Assembly: GCA_036365515.1 (NCBI GenBank) | Contig: CM070875.1 | Location: forward strand, 2,205,001-2,269,000 | Origin: Torymus aiolomorphi | Taxonomy: Eukaryota > Arthropoda > Insecta > Hymenoptera > Torymidae | DNA length: 64,000 bases | Direction of reading: 5' to 3' | Shown: piece by piece, positions 11,946 to 24,319 of the stretch | Position numbering within the stretch: position 1 is the first letter of the stretch | Layout of the letters: each line of letters opens with the position of its first letter | Program-made: the position numbers and the translations under genes | The notes under the pieces: generated by a model | The model's input: only the letters and a program-made list of their open reading frames with translations | What the model was told of the DNA's origin: nothing | Database searches by the model: none

Positions 11946-14900
11946 GCTCACTCGTGAGCATTCCCTCGACGACGGCAGACACACATAAACACTCTAGCGG
12001 CCTATTTCGATTTATTTGTCAAGAAAATCCAACTCGACTGAAAAACCTCTACCCTCTTGCGCGTCCCATTGTTATCTCGACGACAATGCTGGGCTGCCGA
12101 CTCTCTCTCTCTCTCTCTCTCCCGCCCCCTAGCTATGTAGGCCTGTACCGCGTCGGGAGAGGATAGAAAGAGGGGGAGAAAAAAAGGGTGAAAATCCCGG
12201 GACAGGGTGAAAAAACGAAATTGAAAACTGTCACGTCCGTCTATCGAAAAGATTTTTCCCGTAGATTTAGCTCTCACCCCCCTTTCCTTTCTACTCTTTT
12301 TTCCGCCTCTTTCTCTCTTTCGAATGGCTTTGACGCAGGGGGAGGAGAACATCTGCATGAGGGGACGGTGCGCTCGCGCGAGCACAATAAGCGTTATTGG
12401 TTTCGAAATGCTCGGCAAGTGCCAGCGCGACACTTTTTCGCCTGCGCGAGCGCGCGCGCGCCTGCCTTATCTGCCACTGCTGGGATGACCGGTCGAGAGC
12501 GGTTTCCATTCAGCTGGGGAGGCGAAAAAAAGGTAACGGCTGACTCACGCAATATGGGAATGTGTGTGTGTGAGTGTGTGTATGTGCCTCGAGAGTATTT
12601 TATACGGCGCGGATGTGTCAATCACCCGGAAAGTCGTCATTCGGAGGGGTTTGAAAAATTGAGTTGGCAAGATATTTCGCTGTCTTTTTGACGGTACGTG
12701 GAGTTTTGTACGAGTGTGACGTTGTTGAGAAAAACTGTCGGTTCTTTGTTGGTGAATGTCCTATAGGAAAGAAAAGACGTGTTTCGTCAAATCTATGGAA
12801 AATCTTATAGTATGTACATGTGTATGTATATGTTTGTTTTTCATTATTTTCTGAAGAACTTTCTTTGAAATTTCATTGACGCAATAGTGGCCAAATATTA
12901 TTTTTTTAACGTTGAAATTGCGATGAATAATTGTATAAAATAGTTAATTAATTTGCCGCCTAGACAGATAGAAATAGAAACACTACTTATTTTTTATAAT
13001 TATAAAAGAAAATGAAACTCCGTCAATTATTATAATATGAATCCTGATTTTCAAAGCATATAATATTTGAATTGCTGTTCTACTTAAATCGACCACATAC
13101 TAAATTCAATAACTAATCTATAAAATTATTTACGCCCCCCCCCCCCCCCCGATGTTGTGAAGCATTTAAAGATTGACTTCGATTAGTCTGTGAGGAATAG
13201 GCGCGGAAATTCGCTACTTTCGCTACATCTGAATTTTTATTCTCAACTATTTAAAACTAAATAATTAAATCAAATTATAGAATAAAAAGATTAATTTTTT
13301 CATGTTTTGAAAGATTATCTGAAAATCATAATGAAAAATTTTATATTCATGACCCCAAAAACAAAACAGTATGCGCACAGTGCATTTGGATTTTGCTAGT
13401 CTATCGAAATTTAATTAAATCTGTTTAAAACTATGATTATATATTTTAAACCATCTATAATATAATATTTTCACATGTATAAATAGTTACTCTTCGTCAA
13501 AAATAGCAACATAATCATGTGACATTTTTAATTTAAGAATTGACAAACACTTCGCCGACCGTTGGTTAACATTTCTAACAAGGCAATTTTATCGTTAAAA
13601 GCTAACTTTTAGAAGAGATCACACTGCTTGAACATCCTATAATCTATAAGTTACCTATAAATTTTCTAGAAATCTAATTCAATATTATACGCCAGCTCTG
13701 GAATCACTTAACACCATGCGCTTATTGAAATTATCGATAAGCGTATATCGAGCTCGCAATCAAGGCATTAAAACCATATATACTTTTTTTCATCTTCCAA
13801 GTAGAGCCATAAAATTTCCATCTCAGCGATTATCTCCGTGCTGTTACCCGTCACGATAAAACTCGACTCCCAAGACGCCAACCTCTCGGCCCGATGTATC
13901 GCATTAAATCTCTCGAACTTTCGAAGAATCGCAGCCATCTCTCGCAAACTGCTGCAGCCGAGGATAAAAAGAAGAAGCCGATAAGAAGAAAACGGCCGTG
14001 GCGCCGAACTTAAGTACTCGTGTTTTCTTTTCAACGGGCCGGCGAATAGCAGCAACACGTGGTCAGAGCCGTTATCATTCGGAGGAATGACTTTTCGCTT
14101 TTAGTGCAGGTCCACCCTTCACCCCCGTACGCGTGAATTGGTTTTTTTTCATCAATCGGGTCACACACGTTCGTCCGATTTAATTGTCGGCCGTATCCCC
14201 GTACGTGCGGCAGTCGTCGTTTGATCGCCCGATACTCGCTGAATGGATTCCGCTGTAAACGGTGATTCTTGTGTCTCATTACACTTCGCTCCCTGTGGAT
14301 ATATATTTTTCCTATTATTCTATACTGTTTTCACCGAACACTCACGTATAACGTACGCGATCTACTATATAATTGATTGGTGATTTGAGAAAGAGATAAA
14401 AAGTTAGGAATTCCAATATACATACGTTCCTTTTTTTTATTTTTAATTAAAAAAAAAAAAAAATAAGCCTTTATTTTGGCCCAATGGCGCGTGAAAGCAC
14501 GTTATAAAAGCCAGTTATCAATTGTTTTAGTTAACGAACTACTGTGACCTACATTGAAAACACATCAAAGCCTCGCGAAATTCCAGATACCAATTCCAAA
14601 CTAGAGGAAAAAAAAATAGAAAAATCTGATACGCGCGAATTTCCTTTCTCTACTTTCGTCTCTCCCCCTTATCTACTACTCAGTATTTATAAACTCTCCG
14701 GGTAGGGGTATTTCTTACGACCCAACTCACTCTCTCTCTCTCTCTCTCTCTGGTATCGTCGATCGCGCGTTCTCGCGCTCCTTATACATATGTATGAAAC
14801 CCTATGATCTGGCGCGCTCCACCCCGTTACCTTTGCTTAGGATTTCATAAGCGAAAAAAGAAGAACTGAAAAAGAGGCCAACACGTGCGTGTGCACGCGA

Positions 14901-15007
14901 ATATGATCGAAGAAAAGACAGAGAGCGAGAACACGAGCTCCTCCTTCCTCTTCTTCTTTTTTTTTTATCGGAAAAAGAGGTTTAACGCCGCTCGAGAAAA
15001 TCGAAGC

Positions 15008-15013
<6 letters not shown>

Positions 15014-15051
<38 letters not shown>
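15014..15051. repeat. (GT)n microsatellite
   Basis: About 38 bases of alternating GT, giving spurious Cys-Val frames. Confidence 0.97.
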
Positions 15052-15053
<2 letters not shown>

Positions 15054-15180
15054 TCGCACTCGTGCGGCGAACATCTGCTTTTTCGCCCTCTCTCTCAATA
15101 TACATATAAAAGTAGATATGCGCGTGCGCACGAGCGGCGGCGTAATGGTAGTTTTGACAAGCCGGCAAAAAGAGGAGAAG

Positions 15181-15182
<2 letters not shown>

Positions 15183-15250
<68 letters not shown>
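15183..15250. repeat. (GA)n microsatellite
   Basis: A near-pure GA run of about 67 bases, 130 bases after the GT run. Confidence 0.97.
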
Positions 15251-15254
<4 letters not shown>

Positions 15255-15776
15255 ACGAGGGATGCGCGGGAGATAAAGCTTTTTATTCCGTTAATAGCTG
15301 CAATTTCCTTCAATCCGATGAAATATTCACATCGATGACCTATTTACGGTTAGTGGGGGACGCGCGCTGTGTTTATAGGGTCAGTGGTAATGTACGCTGA
15401 GATAAAGGTGTAGTTCTTGGCTGTTATTTATGCGACTGTAATAAAATATTCTATAGTTCGTCTGCTATCTGCTAGGGCCACCGTGGAATATTTCGTCGGT
15501 CTGCAAAATGGTTTATTAGCAATTCGTACATGGGGTCTGAAAAGAGTCTTATAGTAAAAATGTATAACGCACGTTATCTGTGCTGCAATGAAACTGTAAA
15601 ATTTTAAACAGTGCTACTATATAGCAAATTCTGTAATTGCATATTATATAGGTTTGGACGGCGGGACGACATTCCTATGTACTTTTTAAGGTGGCTTTAG
15701 CGGTCTAGTAGACCTAAAGCTATGAAATTTTTTTTACAATAATTTGTTTACACATTCTAATCTGAAAACTGATATA

Positions 15777-16956
15777 ATTATTATTATTATTATTAACACT
15801 TTATTCTTGGTCCCTGCCAAAAAAGGTACAAGATGTTTAACATAAGTTTCGCCATAAATTATGACACATATTAAGTAAAATTAATACAAAATGGATAATG
15901 AAAAATAGTCTACAAAAAGAAATCACAGCCGCTTAGTCAACTTAATCTAAAGGTACGAGTAACCTCAAGATATCACAGATGAGTATTAAATGCGAAAAAG
16001 ACAAGAATAGTCAATCAACGTGCATACAATAATAGAGACAGTCAAAACGTACAATATATACAACATACCACAGCTTTGTAGAAGTCAGTCTAAGTTTAAC
16101 AAGTACTCGTGAAAAGCACGCTTAAAGAAACTCACACTCGGTAAACTTTTTATGCACCATGGAAGGGAATTCCACAGCTGCACACCTGCGGCTCGAAAAG
16201 ATTGTTTGTCGGATTCGGAGTCCACCTGTGGAATTTTAAGGTCCCTAGAGGACCATCTAGCAGGTCGACTTGACTGATGCTTTTCGAACGTTTGACGTAA
16301 ATGAGATTGTGAAGAAAATTTTTAAATTTTATATAAAAGTAAGGCAATAAAGTACTGCCGTCTTGTATCAGTGTACAACCAGCTAAGCCTGCATCGTACA
16401 GGAGTCACATAATCTCTCCGTTTTAATCCAAAAATGTATCCGAGAGATGAATTTGGCAATCTCTGTAGTCTGCATCTCTGTTCGTATGTGGCATCATTCG
16501 TCAGGACAGAACAGTCATCGAGAAGAGGAAATATCAGCGCTTGCACCAAACGTTAACGGAGTAGTACTCAGTGGTACTCGATCGGAAGAAGCGTAAGCAA
16601 TACAGAACTCGACTTCCAGGATAGAGTCCGATCGAGCACCACACCGAGGCTCGTCACCGTTTCTGCAAAAAGCACGATGACGCCAGATCCCAGAACAATA
16701 CCAGGCAAGTTCATTTTGTTTTTACGATGTACCCTACGCTCTCGTGAAAAAAGTGGCTTGTGTCTTGCCTGGATTGAGTCTAAAACCGGACGCCGCCGCC
16801 CAGTCAGAGACGGCATGAGCTGCTGCAGACAGCCGATCAATCCCCTTCTCCAACTGATCATATGGCACTAGTACGTAAATCTGCAAGTCATCAGCATAGA
16901 GTATATGGTTGATGTTGTTGTTTTTGAAAAAGGTGTTGCACGTCGTTTATATAAAG
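15777..16956 (-). mobile_element. 5'-truncated, decayed LINE (non-LTR retrotransposon) with RT and C-terminal remnants
   Basis: The minus strand encodes pieces of a CR1/jockey-group ORF2. In order these are LYINDVQHLF (about 16,950-16,915), a +/-1 frameshift, and HILYADDLQIY with the catalytic YADD at 16,898-16,887. Then come DWAAASGFRLNPGKTQATFF, a stop, AETVTSLGVVLDRTLSWKS, LIFPLLDDCSVL, TRRQYFIALLLYKI and, in another frame, RAAGVQLWNSLPWCIKSLPS. The last ends in a TGA at 16,087-16,085. A ~290-base 3' UTR ends in a (TAA)n tail at 15,778-15,795. Short ATATA flanks on both sides look like a target duplication. The frameshifts and stops mean it is dead. Confidence 0.88.
16085..16930 (-). pseudogene. 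Broken reverse-transcriptase ORF of the LINE
   Basis: The remaining coding part of the LINE at 15,777-16,956. It begins just before the YADD block and ends at the TGA at 16,087-16,085. At least three frame breaks are visible: before YADD, after the ATFFTRA block (TAG), and near the LWNSLP block. No endonuclease or N-terminal RT domain remains because of 5' truncation. No function is expected. Confidence 0.85.
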
Positions 16957-17440
16957 ACATATAACAGGAAAAAGGGTTCTTAACATAACGAAAAAAATGT
17001 TTCTTAGATAATTTCTAATGTTCCGAAAGTATATTTTGTCCACTAGAAAGAAATTCAATAAGAAATACTTATTGTGAATAAAAATAAATTTTTTGTTTTC
17101 ATTCGATTTTAATTGGGATGGTCTCATTTTATTCCTTGTTCAATTTCAGGGGGAGGTATCGATATAAAAATTGGAAAATTTTCAAAACCTGAAAAGTTAT
17201 ATCCAATTGTTTATAAAATTCATGGACAAATCTATAAACAATTAGTATTTCTCATTGAATTTATTTTTAGTTGACAAAATCTACTTTTGCAACATTGGAA
17301 AGCTAACATAAATTTATTTCATTATGTTAAGAACCCTTTTTCGTGTTATATCAGTTTTCAGACTGGAATGTGTAAACAAATCATCGTAAAAAGTTTTCAT
17401 AACCTTAAGTCTACTAGACCACTGAAGCCACAATTTAAAT

Positions 17441-18426
17441 CGATGCTCCATTTATGCGTAACATCGGAAATCACTTAAATTTTAAGCTAGTCTGTATAGT
17501 CAGTGGCAACAACTGGATAACCTTAACAAAAAAAAACTAATTATTGACACAACCCAGCAAGTGCAAAACTCAACACATAAAACTACACTTAAAAAAATAA
17601 CATCGCCTCCATTAATACTTCGCAATCACGATTTTCGTGCACCCGTTAAGTGCGAAACAGTCTGCCTGCCAAAGTGCCTCCACCTCATTCCCTCTTATAA
17701 AAATTTCACAAACTCGAAACTTCCTCGTGCTCAATGCTAAATAGAACGCGCACTTAAAAATGACTCTCCCTCCTTTTCTCTCTCTTGGGCACTCCGGTAG
17801 ACTTACTTTTGCAACTTCGGCGAACTTCACCGGCGAAACAATTCCCAGCGGAGCGGAAATGGAATTAAAAGCCAATACTCTCCCTCTCTCCCGCTTCGTC
17901 CCAAAATTCCACCTACCGTCGTACAAAAAAAACAGTGTTGTATTACACACAAACACACACACACACACACACCTACATGCAGTCGAAAAGTTTCACGGGG
18001 TAAACTTCTTCGATAAGAAATGTTGCGTGTGGTATGCACGGGGAAGAAGGGAGTGACGAATGCAAACTATAGAAGTTGACTAAAAGTTCACGTTGTAGCA
18101 CTGCTGCAGCAAAAAGCGCGCTGCTGCCGCTGCGCTTTCTTGAGTTCGCCCCGTGAAAGGCGAAACAGCTGACGCCCCCGTCACGCCGACGCATACAGCT
18201 ATTCAATATGTCGCCGTATTCAATATGCGCACGTTCCGGGAGAGAGAGAGACGTCCGATACGGAATAACGATGAATCAATTACCCGCTTCTTTCCCCGGC
18301 TGTCGAGGGGTTGTTTCGGGGCCCGAAGAAAGCGCCCTCGTGGATCTAATGGATCTCCGAGTTTTGGTATAGTTGAGGGGAAATTTTGGAAACTAATTAT
18401 TTGGCAATTTGGATGCAGATGGTATA
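17441..18426. other. No gene seen
   Basis: Mixed sequence with a short CA run at 17,949-17,971 and a CAG/GCN-rich patch near 18,100-18,135. The overlapping short frames have no recognisable domain. Confidence 0.5.
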
Positions 18427-18662
18427 CACTCAGAAAACGATCTTCCTGTATCAACGAGAATCTGCCTGTCGGAAGAGGATTTCCGCTAAAAATAGGGCCA
18501 AGAGGATATCTTCCTATCGAAGGAGGAATTATCTTACAACAGGAAGTCAATCTTCTTGAAGCGGGATGATGATTTTTCGCGCAGGAGGAATCCTTTTTTG
18601 TCGCACGAAGACTTTCTGGGGAGGAATTTTATTTCAAGACAGGAGGATCGTTTTTCTGAGTG
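18427..18662. mobile_element. TA-target MITE with CACTCAG ends
   Basis: The 236-base element starts CACTCAGAAAACGATCTTCC and ends with the reverse complement of CACTCAGAAAAACGATCCTC. It is bordered on both sides by TA (18,425-18,426 and 18,663-18,664), as for Tc1/mariner-type insertions. The interior carries repeated AGGA/TTCC blocks in both orientations, such as GGAAGAGGATTTCC and GAAGGAGGAATT. There is no transposase. Confidence 0.85.
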
Positions 18663-18811
18663 TATGTATATGTATCCCTTGATTTTGGAAACTATAGCTT
18701 TTTGGTCTGATATAGTTCAGCAAAATTGTTTTTTTTTGTTTGTTTGTTTTTTTTTTCAATAAAATTGAGAAAAAATTTCAGGAATCTGTAAAAGCTTTTT
18801 GTCCAAACTAC

Positions 18812-18849
<38 letters not shown>

Positions 18850-21800
18850 TTTCATTTTCCCCCGGGAAGCAAACATTACTTTTTAGTAAATCCATTTATT
18901 TTGCATCGGGTTTTTATACTTATACGAATGCGTCGTAAAAAGTGCGCGCGCGCGCCAGCGTTCGCCGAAGTTTTCGGAAGTTGAAAGCCGGTGCGCCGCC
19001 AGTTCTTTTACACTTCGCGTTATAAAAAACTTTGACGTGACGGGTTGATCAATTTTTTATGGCGCCTATATTTTATAAATAGTCGAATTTCGAAACATAC
19101 ACGTGTGCACGCCCGCTCATTTAACGAAGCGCTAGTATATAAAATTTATGGGTTTCATCTCCCATCGAGCGTGTTTAATTTAAAAGCGCACACACTGCAC
19201 GTACACTCGACTCCTCTTACCCTCCCGTATATAATACAACACGCCACGACTAGTGTACGCAGCCTCTCCGTCTAATTATCAATTAAAAATACCCTGCAAC
19301 CCATTCAGCACTATATACGCGTGCGTCAATTTAATCGCAAATAAAGTACCCTCAACTGCCCACTCGCTCGCTCAAAAATCTCAACTTCATTTTATTAAAA
19401 TCGTTGACGCAATATTCACCCCCTCTTCGCCGTAAAATCATAATTAATTATAATAAACGCGCTCTCGAAAAACAATGTAATAACGTTCACAAAGCGCGCG
19501 CGCGCGTACTTAATAAATTCCCTTTAAATTCGGGCAAAATTCATTCCACCGATCTCGAATTCCCTTCTCGCATCCATCATCCGTCCACCCGTCCGACCAA
19601 AAATCCAGGTCGGAATTTCGTCACTCCGCGCCGCGGGGCTAAAATCATCATCGCGCAACGAAGATCAGCCGCGACGCGCGCACGAGCGCCCAGCTATGCA
19701 CGCGCAATATGCAGCGCCGGCCGTAATGCAATCGCGCGTGCACACGACGAACGGGCGGACGGAGAGAGGACTATATCTTCGAGAGAGGAGAGAGGGAGGC
19801 GCATCGATGCGTCGCCTAACCACTCGAGTGCTGACGCTGACGTCCAGCAATGTGTAGTGTACTGTAGTGCGCACGTATATATAGTATACGTATATGTATA
19901 TAGAGTGAAATAGTTATATATACATATACGTGCGCAGCGGGGGGAACGATGCATTAAATGCATTCGCGGCCACGTCGCTACCGGGGCGAAAGCTGCAGCA
20001 GCAGCAGCCGCCGCGACCGCGATATAAAGCCCGCTTTAACGCCGGCCGCGCGCTAATTACTCTTTGTAGTCGCGTGGCTTCTTTACGACTCGCGGCGGTC
20101 CGCGATAGTCTCTCTCGTATGACGCGAATCTTAATTCTCTCGTCTAATAATAGTTATGCTACTTTTTCTCCCCTCTCGCTAGTCTCCTTTATCGCGCGCC
20201 GTTCCGTCTTATCTGCGCGCGGTCTTTTCATTGCTCCGAGGAAGAGAGATTTTCCCTCGTTTGTATATATATATCTGAGAACCAGTGCGGGTGGGAGAGG
20301 ATTATCCGTGAACGCGTTCGCCATTCGTTATTTTCTCTCTCGCGGTTTGCGATCTTTTTTTCTCTTCGTAAGGATGGAAGGGGGGCGAGATTTTTCTTAT
20401 AAAGGGGTTATCGGGTGGAGAGAAATCGGGCAATTATCGACGATTTGAGGTTCTTGTCGAAGCCCGGCGATGCTTGAATAATTTAGTTGTCGGAACTGAT
20501 TGGAGATAGTGAAGTTTGAGTAAGATGGAGGTTTAATTGTTTTTTCTTTTCTTTTGGCCGGTAATTATTGCAGGATATTTATCTCCTTATTAAGTTTTGA
20601 TTAAGTACATTTACGAGAAAGTTAAGCGGTATAGATCAATTTCAATAGCGGCGAAACTTCGCCAGGAAGTTTATTTCTATATCGCGACGGCATTAGCGCG
20701 GTATATTTATCTTACTTTGTAGTAACAGTACAAATGAAAAGTACGTCAATCAGCGTTAAGGAGCCGGGGAATCGAGCCGCGCCGCGGAGATTTACACAAT
20801 TAGAGCAAACACGCGGCCAAAGTTAGATACCATCCATTAAAAGTGCATAATAATCTTATTTTTATAATAAATAAACACGTCTCCGCTCTTGTTTTAATGA
20901 ATATTTATAGCATTTATTGTACGAGCTGCACAGCACGTCCGCGTTATGTATGTATAAACTTTTTTAATAAAATCACGTTCAATCAATCCTCCATCCGACT
21001 CTCGCTGTACCAATCAACGCGCGCGCGCAGCTCAAATCGTTACGACACACCGTGAACGCGTGTTACCCGAGCTTCCGACTCATTAAAATCAGGAAAAGCT
21101 GAAAAATCAATCCGGATTAAAAATACCCGACCTCGTTCTTCCTCTATATACTCACACATAATACACTCTCTCTACATACACGCATACTCACGTAAAGCCT
21201 GCATAATTGGCATAATTATGTCAAATATCCGGAGCTCGCGCGTCCGATAACTCGTCGTTACCCTTAACGACGTTATCTCCCCCTGCTATGTGTAAAAAAA
21301 AGTATCTTCCACCTACTCGAGGGTATTATAAAGCGCCGTGGCATCGCGGCGCTCCGTAAGCAAAAATTGTCAATAGCTCGCGCGGGGTTGGGGGATGGGG
21401 CAATAATTGCCTCCTGGAAAAAGAATAAACGTCGTAAATTATTACCTTAATAGCCGAGAGCGTCGAGTCTGTAAGCCGAGGCGAGCCATCGGCGATCGAT
21501 TAATGTGAAATATAACTCGCAATATTACCCCAGTATCGCTCGCTCCCGAGACCCCGGGATTTTTGCGACGCTGCTGCTGCTGCTGCTGCAGCAGCATCAT
21601 GATAAATATTCCCCGGGTCTTCGCGAGGTTGGTGTTATAGGTATAGGCTAGTGTCAGCGGAAAATTGTTTTTTGTCGATGACGCTGATTGAAAAAATGTC
21701 GCTCTCGTGCGCGGGGAGATTATTTTAAATGTCATCGATGGGTGGGCAACTTTATTGATTATTTTGGGCTTGCGCACATATAGAGTTTTAATAACGAGGA

Positions 21801-24185
21801 GGATAAATAAATAATGCTGTGAAAGATGCTAAGATGAGGTTTTTGTTTTAAAGGAACTGCTGTATCCGAGGAAAAGTGTCTTAGCTCGGCGTATATATCC
21901 ATTCCGCGGCGATACAGAGTACGTCGAGAGAAAGAAGGAGACACTGTCAGCAGAAACTTTTATACCTCATTTAAAGAGACTAGGTTGTTATTGTTTGATG
22001 AGCGTGAAATAGATTCTAAACTCATTCTGTCGCTCGGAAATATCCGACTGCAGTTATGATGAGCACTACTAAAGTCCACGGAGTTCAAATGATGGACAAT
22101 AAAAAAGTATAATTGCCATCCGTTTTCAATTTTTCAGAGTTTCAATACTAGCGGCTCTCGTATATTCCAGCATAAATGGCATCGTTTGTTAAATAACTCG
22201 TCGAGTGAAAAAAGGTGATTATAAATGTTATTTAAATGTTATTAAATCTTAAAGCGTATTTCAATCTTATACACGAAGTATAACACCGTATCACTTGACA
22301 TCATCATCCAAAGAATCTACTCAACCGGCAAACTAATATAACCAGCGTCTAACGAGCTACTTTAGCTTCTCTGTGAACTTGTTAGGCAACTTTCGATAAT
22401 TGCGCTAATAGCAATAGCAATATCAAGCAACGGTATGTATATGTATATACCATAACACGGGACTAAAAACTACATTAATAAAACCCACCTTTTCCTTTCT
22501 TTCTCCATTCCATACCACGCCGCCGGCCACATTGGCAATAAATTCAGCTCCGAAACATAATCATCACGCGACTAATTTTTCTTTCCATATCTCGAGTTAT
22601 TATTGCCAGCTCAATGTTCTATATCCTGGGTGACAAAGTGTCCCCGAAGAAACGACAATTATATACGCGAGCCTGCTTTATACACGCGAGTATATCGAGT
22701 GCCGCACACATATATGCTATATACACGCGCGTTTTCCAATGACAGATGTAAACATCGGCCGATGATCGATGTCAATAGCGCGTTACTCGCGCCCGCGTGC
22801 GTGCGTGCGCGCGTATATATATGTATAGCGACTCACACATGTATATCCTGTGTCGTATTCCCTTGTGCGTGAATTCAGTGGCGGTGGTGGGGAGAGAGAG
22901 GGGTTGTTGAGAGAAAAATGGATGGGGAAGGGAGGGAGAGTCGGTGGATGGTTTTGATGTATTGCAGAGGGGTGCGCGGGAGGCGTGAATTGTTGCCGGA
23001 ATTTTTTTTTTCAGGCTTTTGAAGGGAGGGAGAGTTATTGTCGGAGGGAGCCTGGATTGGTTGGGAGGATGTTGTAATGCGGTGGTTCGAAAGGTTATTA
23101 TGCAGTGAGTCGTTGTTATTCGAGGAATATAAACACTCAGAGTCGAACACAAAAAAGCTGTTTGGCAATCGAATATTCAAATAATATAAGTAGAAACGTG
23201 CCCGGTTTAGTCGGACCAAGCCTCTATATAGGTTTATAAATTCTACGCTCGCCGCACATTAAAAGTGCAATATCAGAAATATTCGCCAATCTCGATGATG
23301 ATAAATATTTTTTTTTTTTTTCATTTTTCAAAACATTCTCCGATACTATAAGTATACCAGAAATTGCGATCACACCAGCAAGCTTATCCCTCTGATCTTT
23401 CACCACGGATAATTCAATCTCCATTACAGCTCGTAAAACGTGAAATTCGGCAAAGCGTGCACCCGACATAGCAAACAATTGTGATTAAAATCTCGCGCTG
23501 TGTAAATACCGAAAAATCCACCGAGTAACCTAAAAACTCTCCTCTTATTACACCGAGAGCGATTTCAAACTCGCGATTACAACTGTTATACGCTTTAACG
23601 AACAGCGAGTGGGCGCCGATTAAAACGCATTAACCCACAGCCACACCACCGCGCGCCACGCCTCTGCAAATCGTGATTCGGAATTTCGGCTTTAAACGCC
23701 GGGCCTATATACGCACGTTCTACTCGGAAATAACGGCCCCTCGTTGTCTGCGTCGACCAAACAAACGGAAATTTTTCACCGTACCACACGCGCCGCATCT
23801 AAACATCCCCCGACGGTATTTATTAGTGCCCGCGCGCTCGTTCGGAAGCATCTAGGGAAAGTCACACACATATATATGCACACGCGACGCGCGCGCGTTC
23901 CATCAATTTGGTAAACGGGCGCGTATATACGTACGCGCGTTCATTGGGTTAACGGCGCATAGCCGCGGGCCCGGCAAATTGACGCGCGCGCCAGCAGCAG
24001 CTCACGGCCGAGAAATTAGCTTCCGCGTGTGTATATACATACGTGTGTGTACGCGCGGTATGCAGATCTGGCTCGCGAGACATAGTCGTTAATTCTTACT
24101 GTTTAATAAAGTGCGAGGGGTCGCGGGTAATGTCTGTATGTACGTGTATATGGGAGTAGATATGGATTGGTATGATGATACGCAC
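18663..24185. other. No gene seen; TA microsatellite and CpG-rich DNA
   Basis: A (TA)n run at 18,813-18,846 follows the MITE. CpG-rich DNA with alternating-CG runs (18,944, 19,494, 21,019, 22,808) and CAG runs (19,996, 21,571-21,593) fills most of the rest, with AT-rich pieces near 22,200-22,300. Nothing resembling the missing receptor exons was recognised. Confidence 0.5.
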
Positions 24186-24319
24186 CTCGTAAACGGCACC
24201 CAAGGGCATGACGAGGCACGCGACCATGAGGTCCGCCACCGCCAGGCTCACTATCAGGTAATTCGCCACCGACCTCAGGTGGCGCTCCATCATGATCGCC
24301 GCTATCACGAACACGTTTC
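24186..24319 (-). CDS. 5-HT1: Serotonin 5-HT1-type receptor, second coding exon (end of TM1, loop 1, TM2)
   Basis: An exon of 134 bases, two bases plus 44 codons. The acceptor reads ctcttccag followed by GAAACGTG; the first GA completes the Gly codon begun at 32,903. The protein continues NVFVIAAI (rest of TM1, with the conserved Asn 1.50), MMERHLRSVANY (intracellular loop 1) and LIVSLAVADLMVACLVMP (TM2, with LAxxD and Asp 2.50, the sodium/activation residue). It ends LGAVYE, where insect 5-HT1 receptors continue into extracellular loop 1. The donor after GAG is gtgcgt, phase 0. Codons are GC-rich, unlike the AT-rich intron to its right. The family has seven TMs and a DRY motif; only TM1-2 lie here, so the gene is partial in this window. 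I looked for the DRYWAVT and WTS-DVLCC segments on the minus strand to the left and did not find them. Confidence 0.93.

Larger units (their letters stand above)
7666..15689. other. No gene seen; simple repeats and mixed CpG-rich/AT-rich DNA
   Basis: Alternating-CG runs occur near 7,981, 8,078 and 10,874. CpG-rich DNA with CT tracts dominates 8,400-12,650 and AT-rich DNA 12,780-13,750. A 16-base poly-C run lies at 13,135-13,150. Frames of 60-170 codons are low-complexity or lack recognisable domains. The larger microsatellites are listed separately. Confidence 0.55.
15690..17440. mobile_element. Foldback element split by a LINE insertion
   Basis: Outer left arm 15,690-15,776 (GTGGCTTTAGCGGTCTAGTA through GTTTACACATTCTAATCTG) is the reverse complement, with scattered mismatches, of 17,352-17,436. 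Inner left arm 16,957-17,090 (ATAACAGGAAAAAGGG through GAAATACTTATTG) matches the reverse complement of 17,220-17,351. The right arm is continuous. The left arm is cut exactly between these parts by the LINE at about 15,777-16,956. Removing the LINE restores a symmetrical foldback of about 570 bases with a loop near 17,095-17,220. There is no coding sequence in the foldback itself. Confidence 0.85.

Noticed and set aside
13135..13150. 16-base poly-C run, with others near 30,261, 38,868 and 42,731
   Set aside because: Simple homopolymers; nothing beyond slippage or sequencing uncertainty is supported.
14434..14464. TTTTATTTTTAATTAAAAAAAA-type hairpin
   Set aside because: A short A/T homopolymer palindrome without terminal repeats or target duplication.
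20915..20955. Minus-strand ADVLCSSY, resembling the DVLCC part of the missing TM3 exon
   Set aside because: No WTS before it, no TASILHL or DRY after it, and no splice acceptor in place; a chance match.
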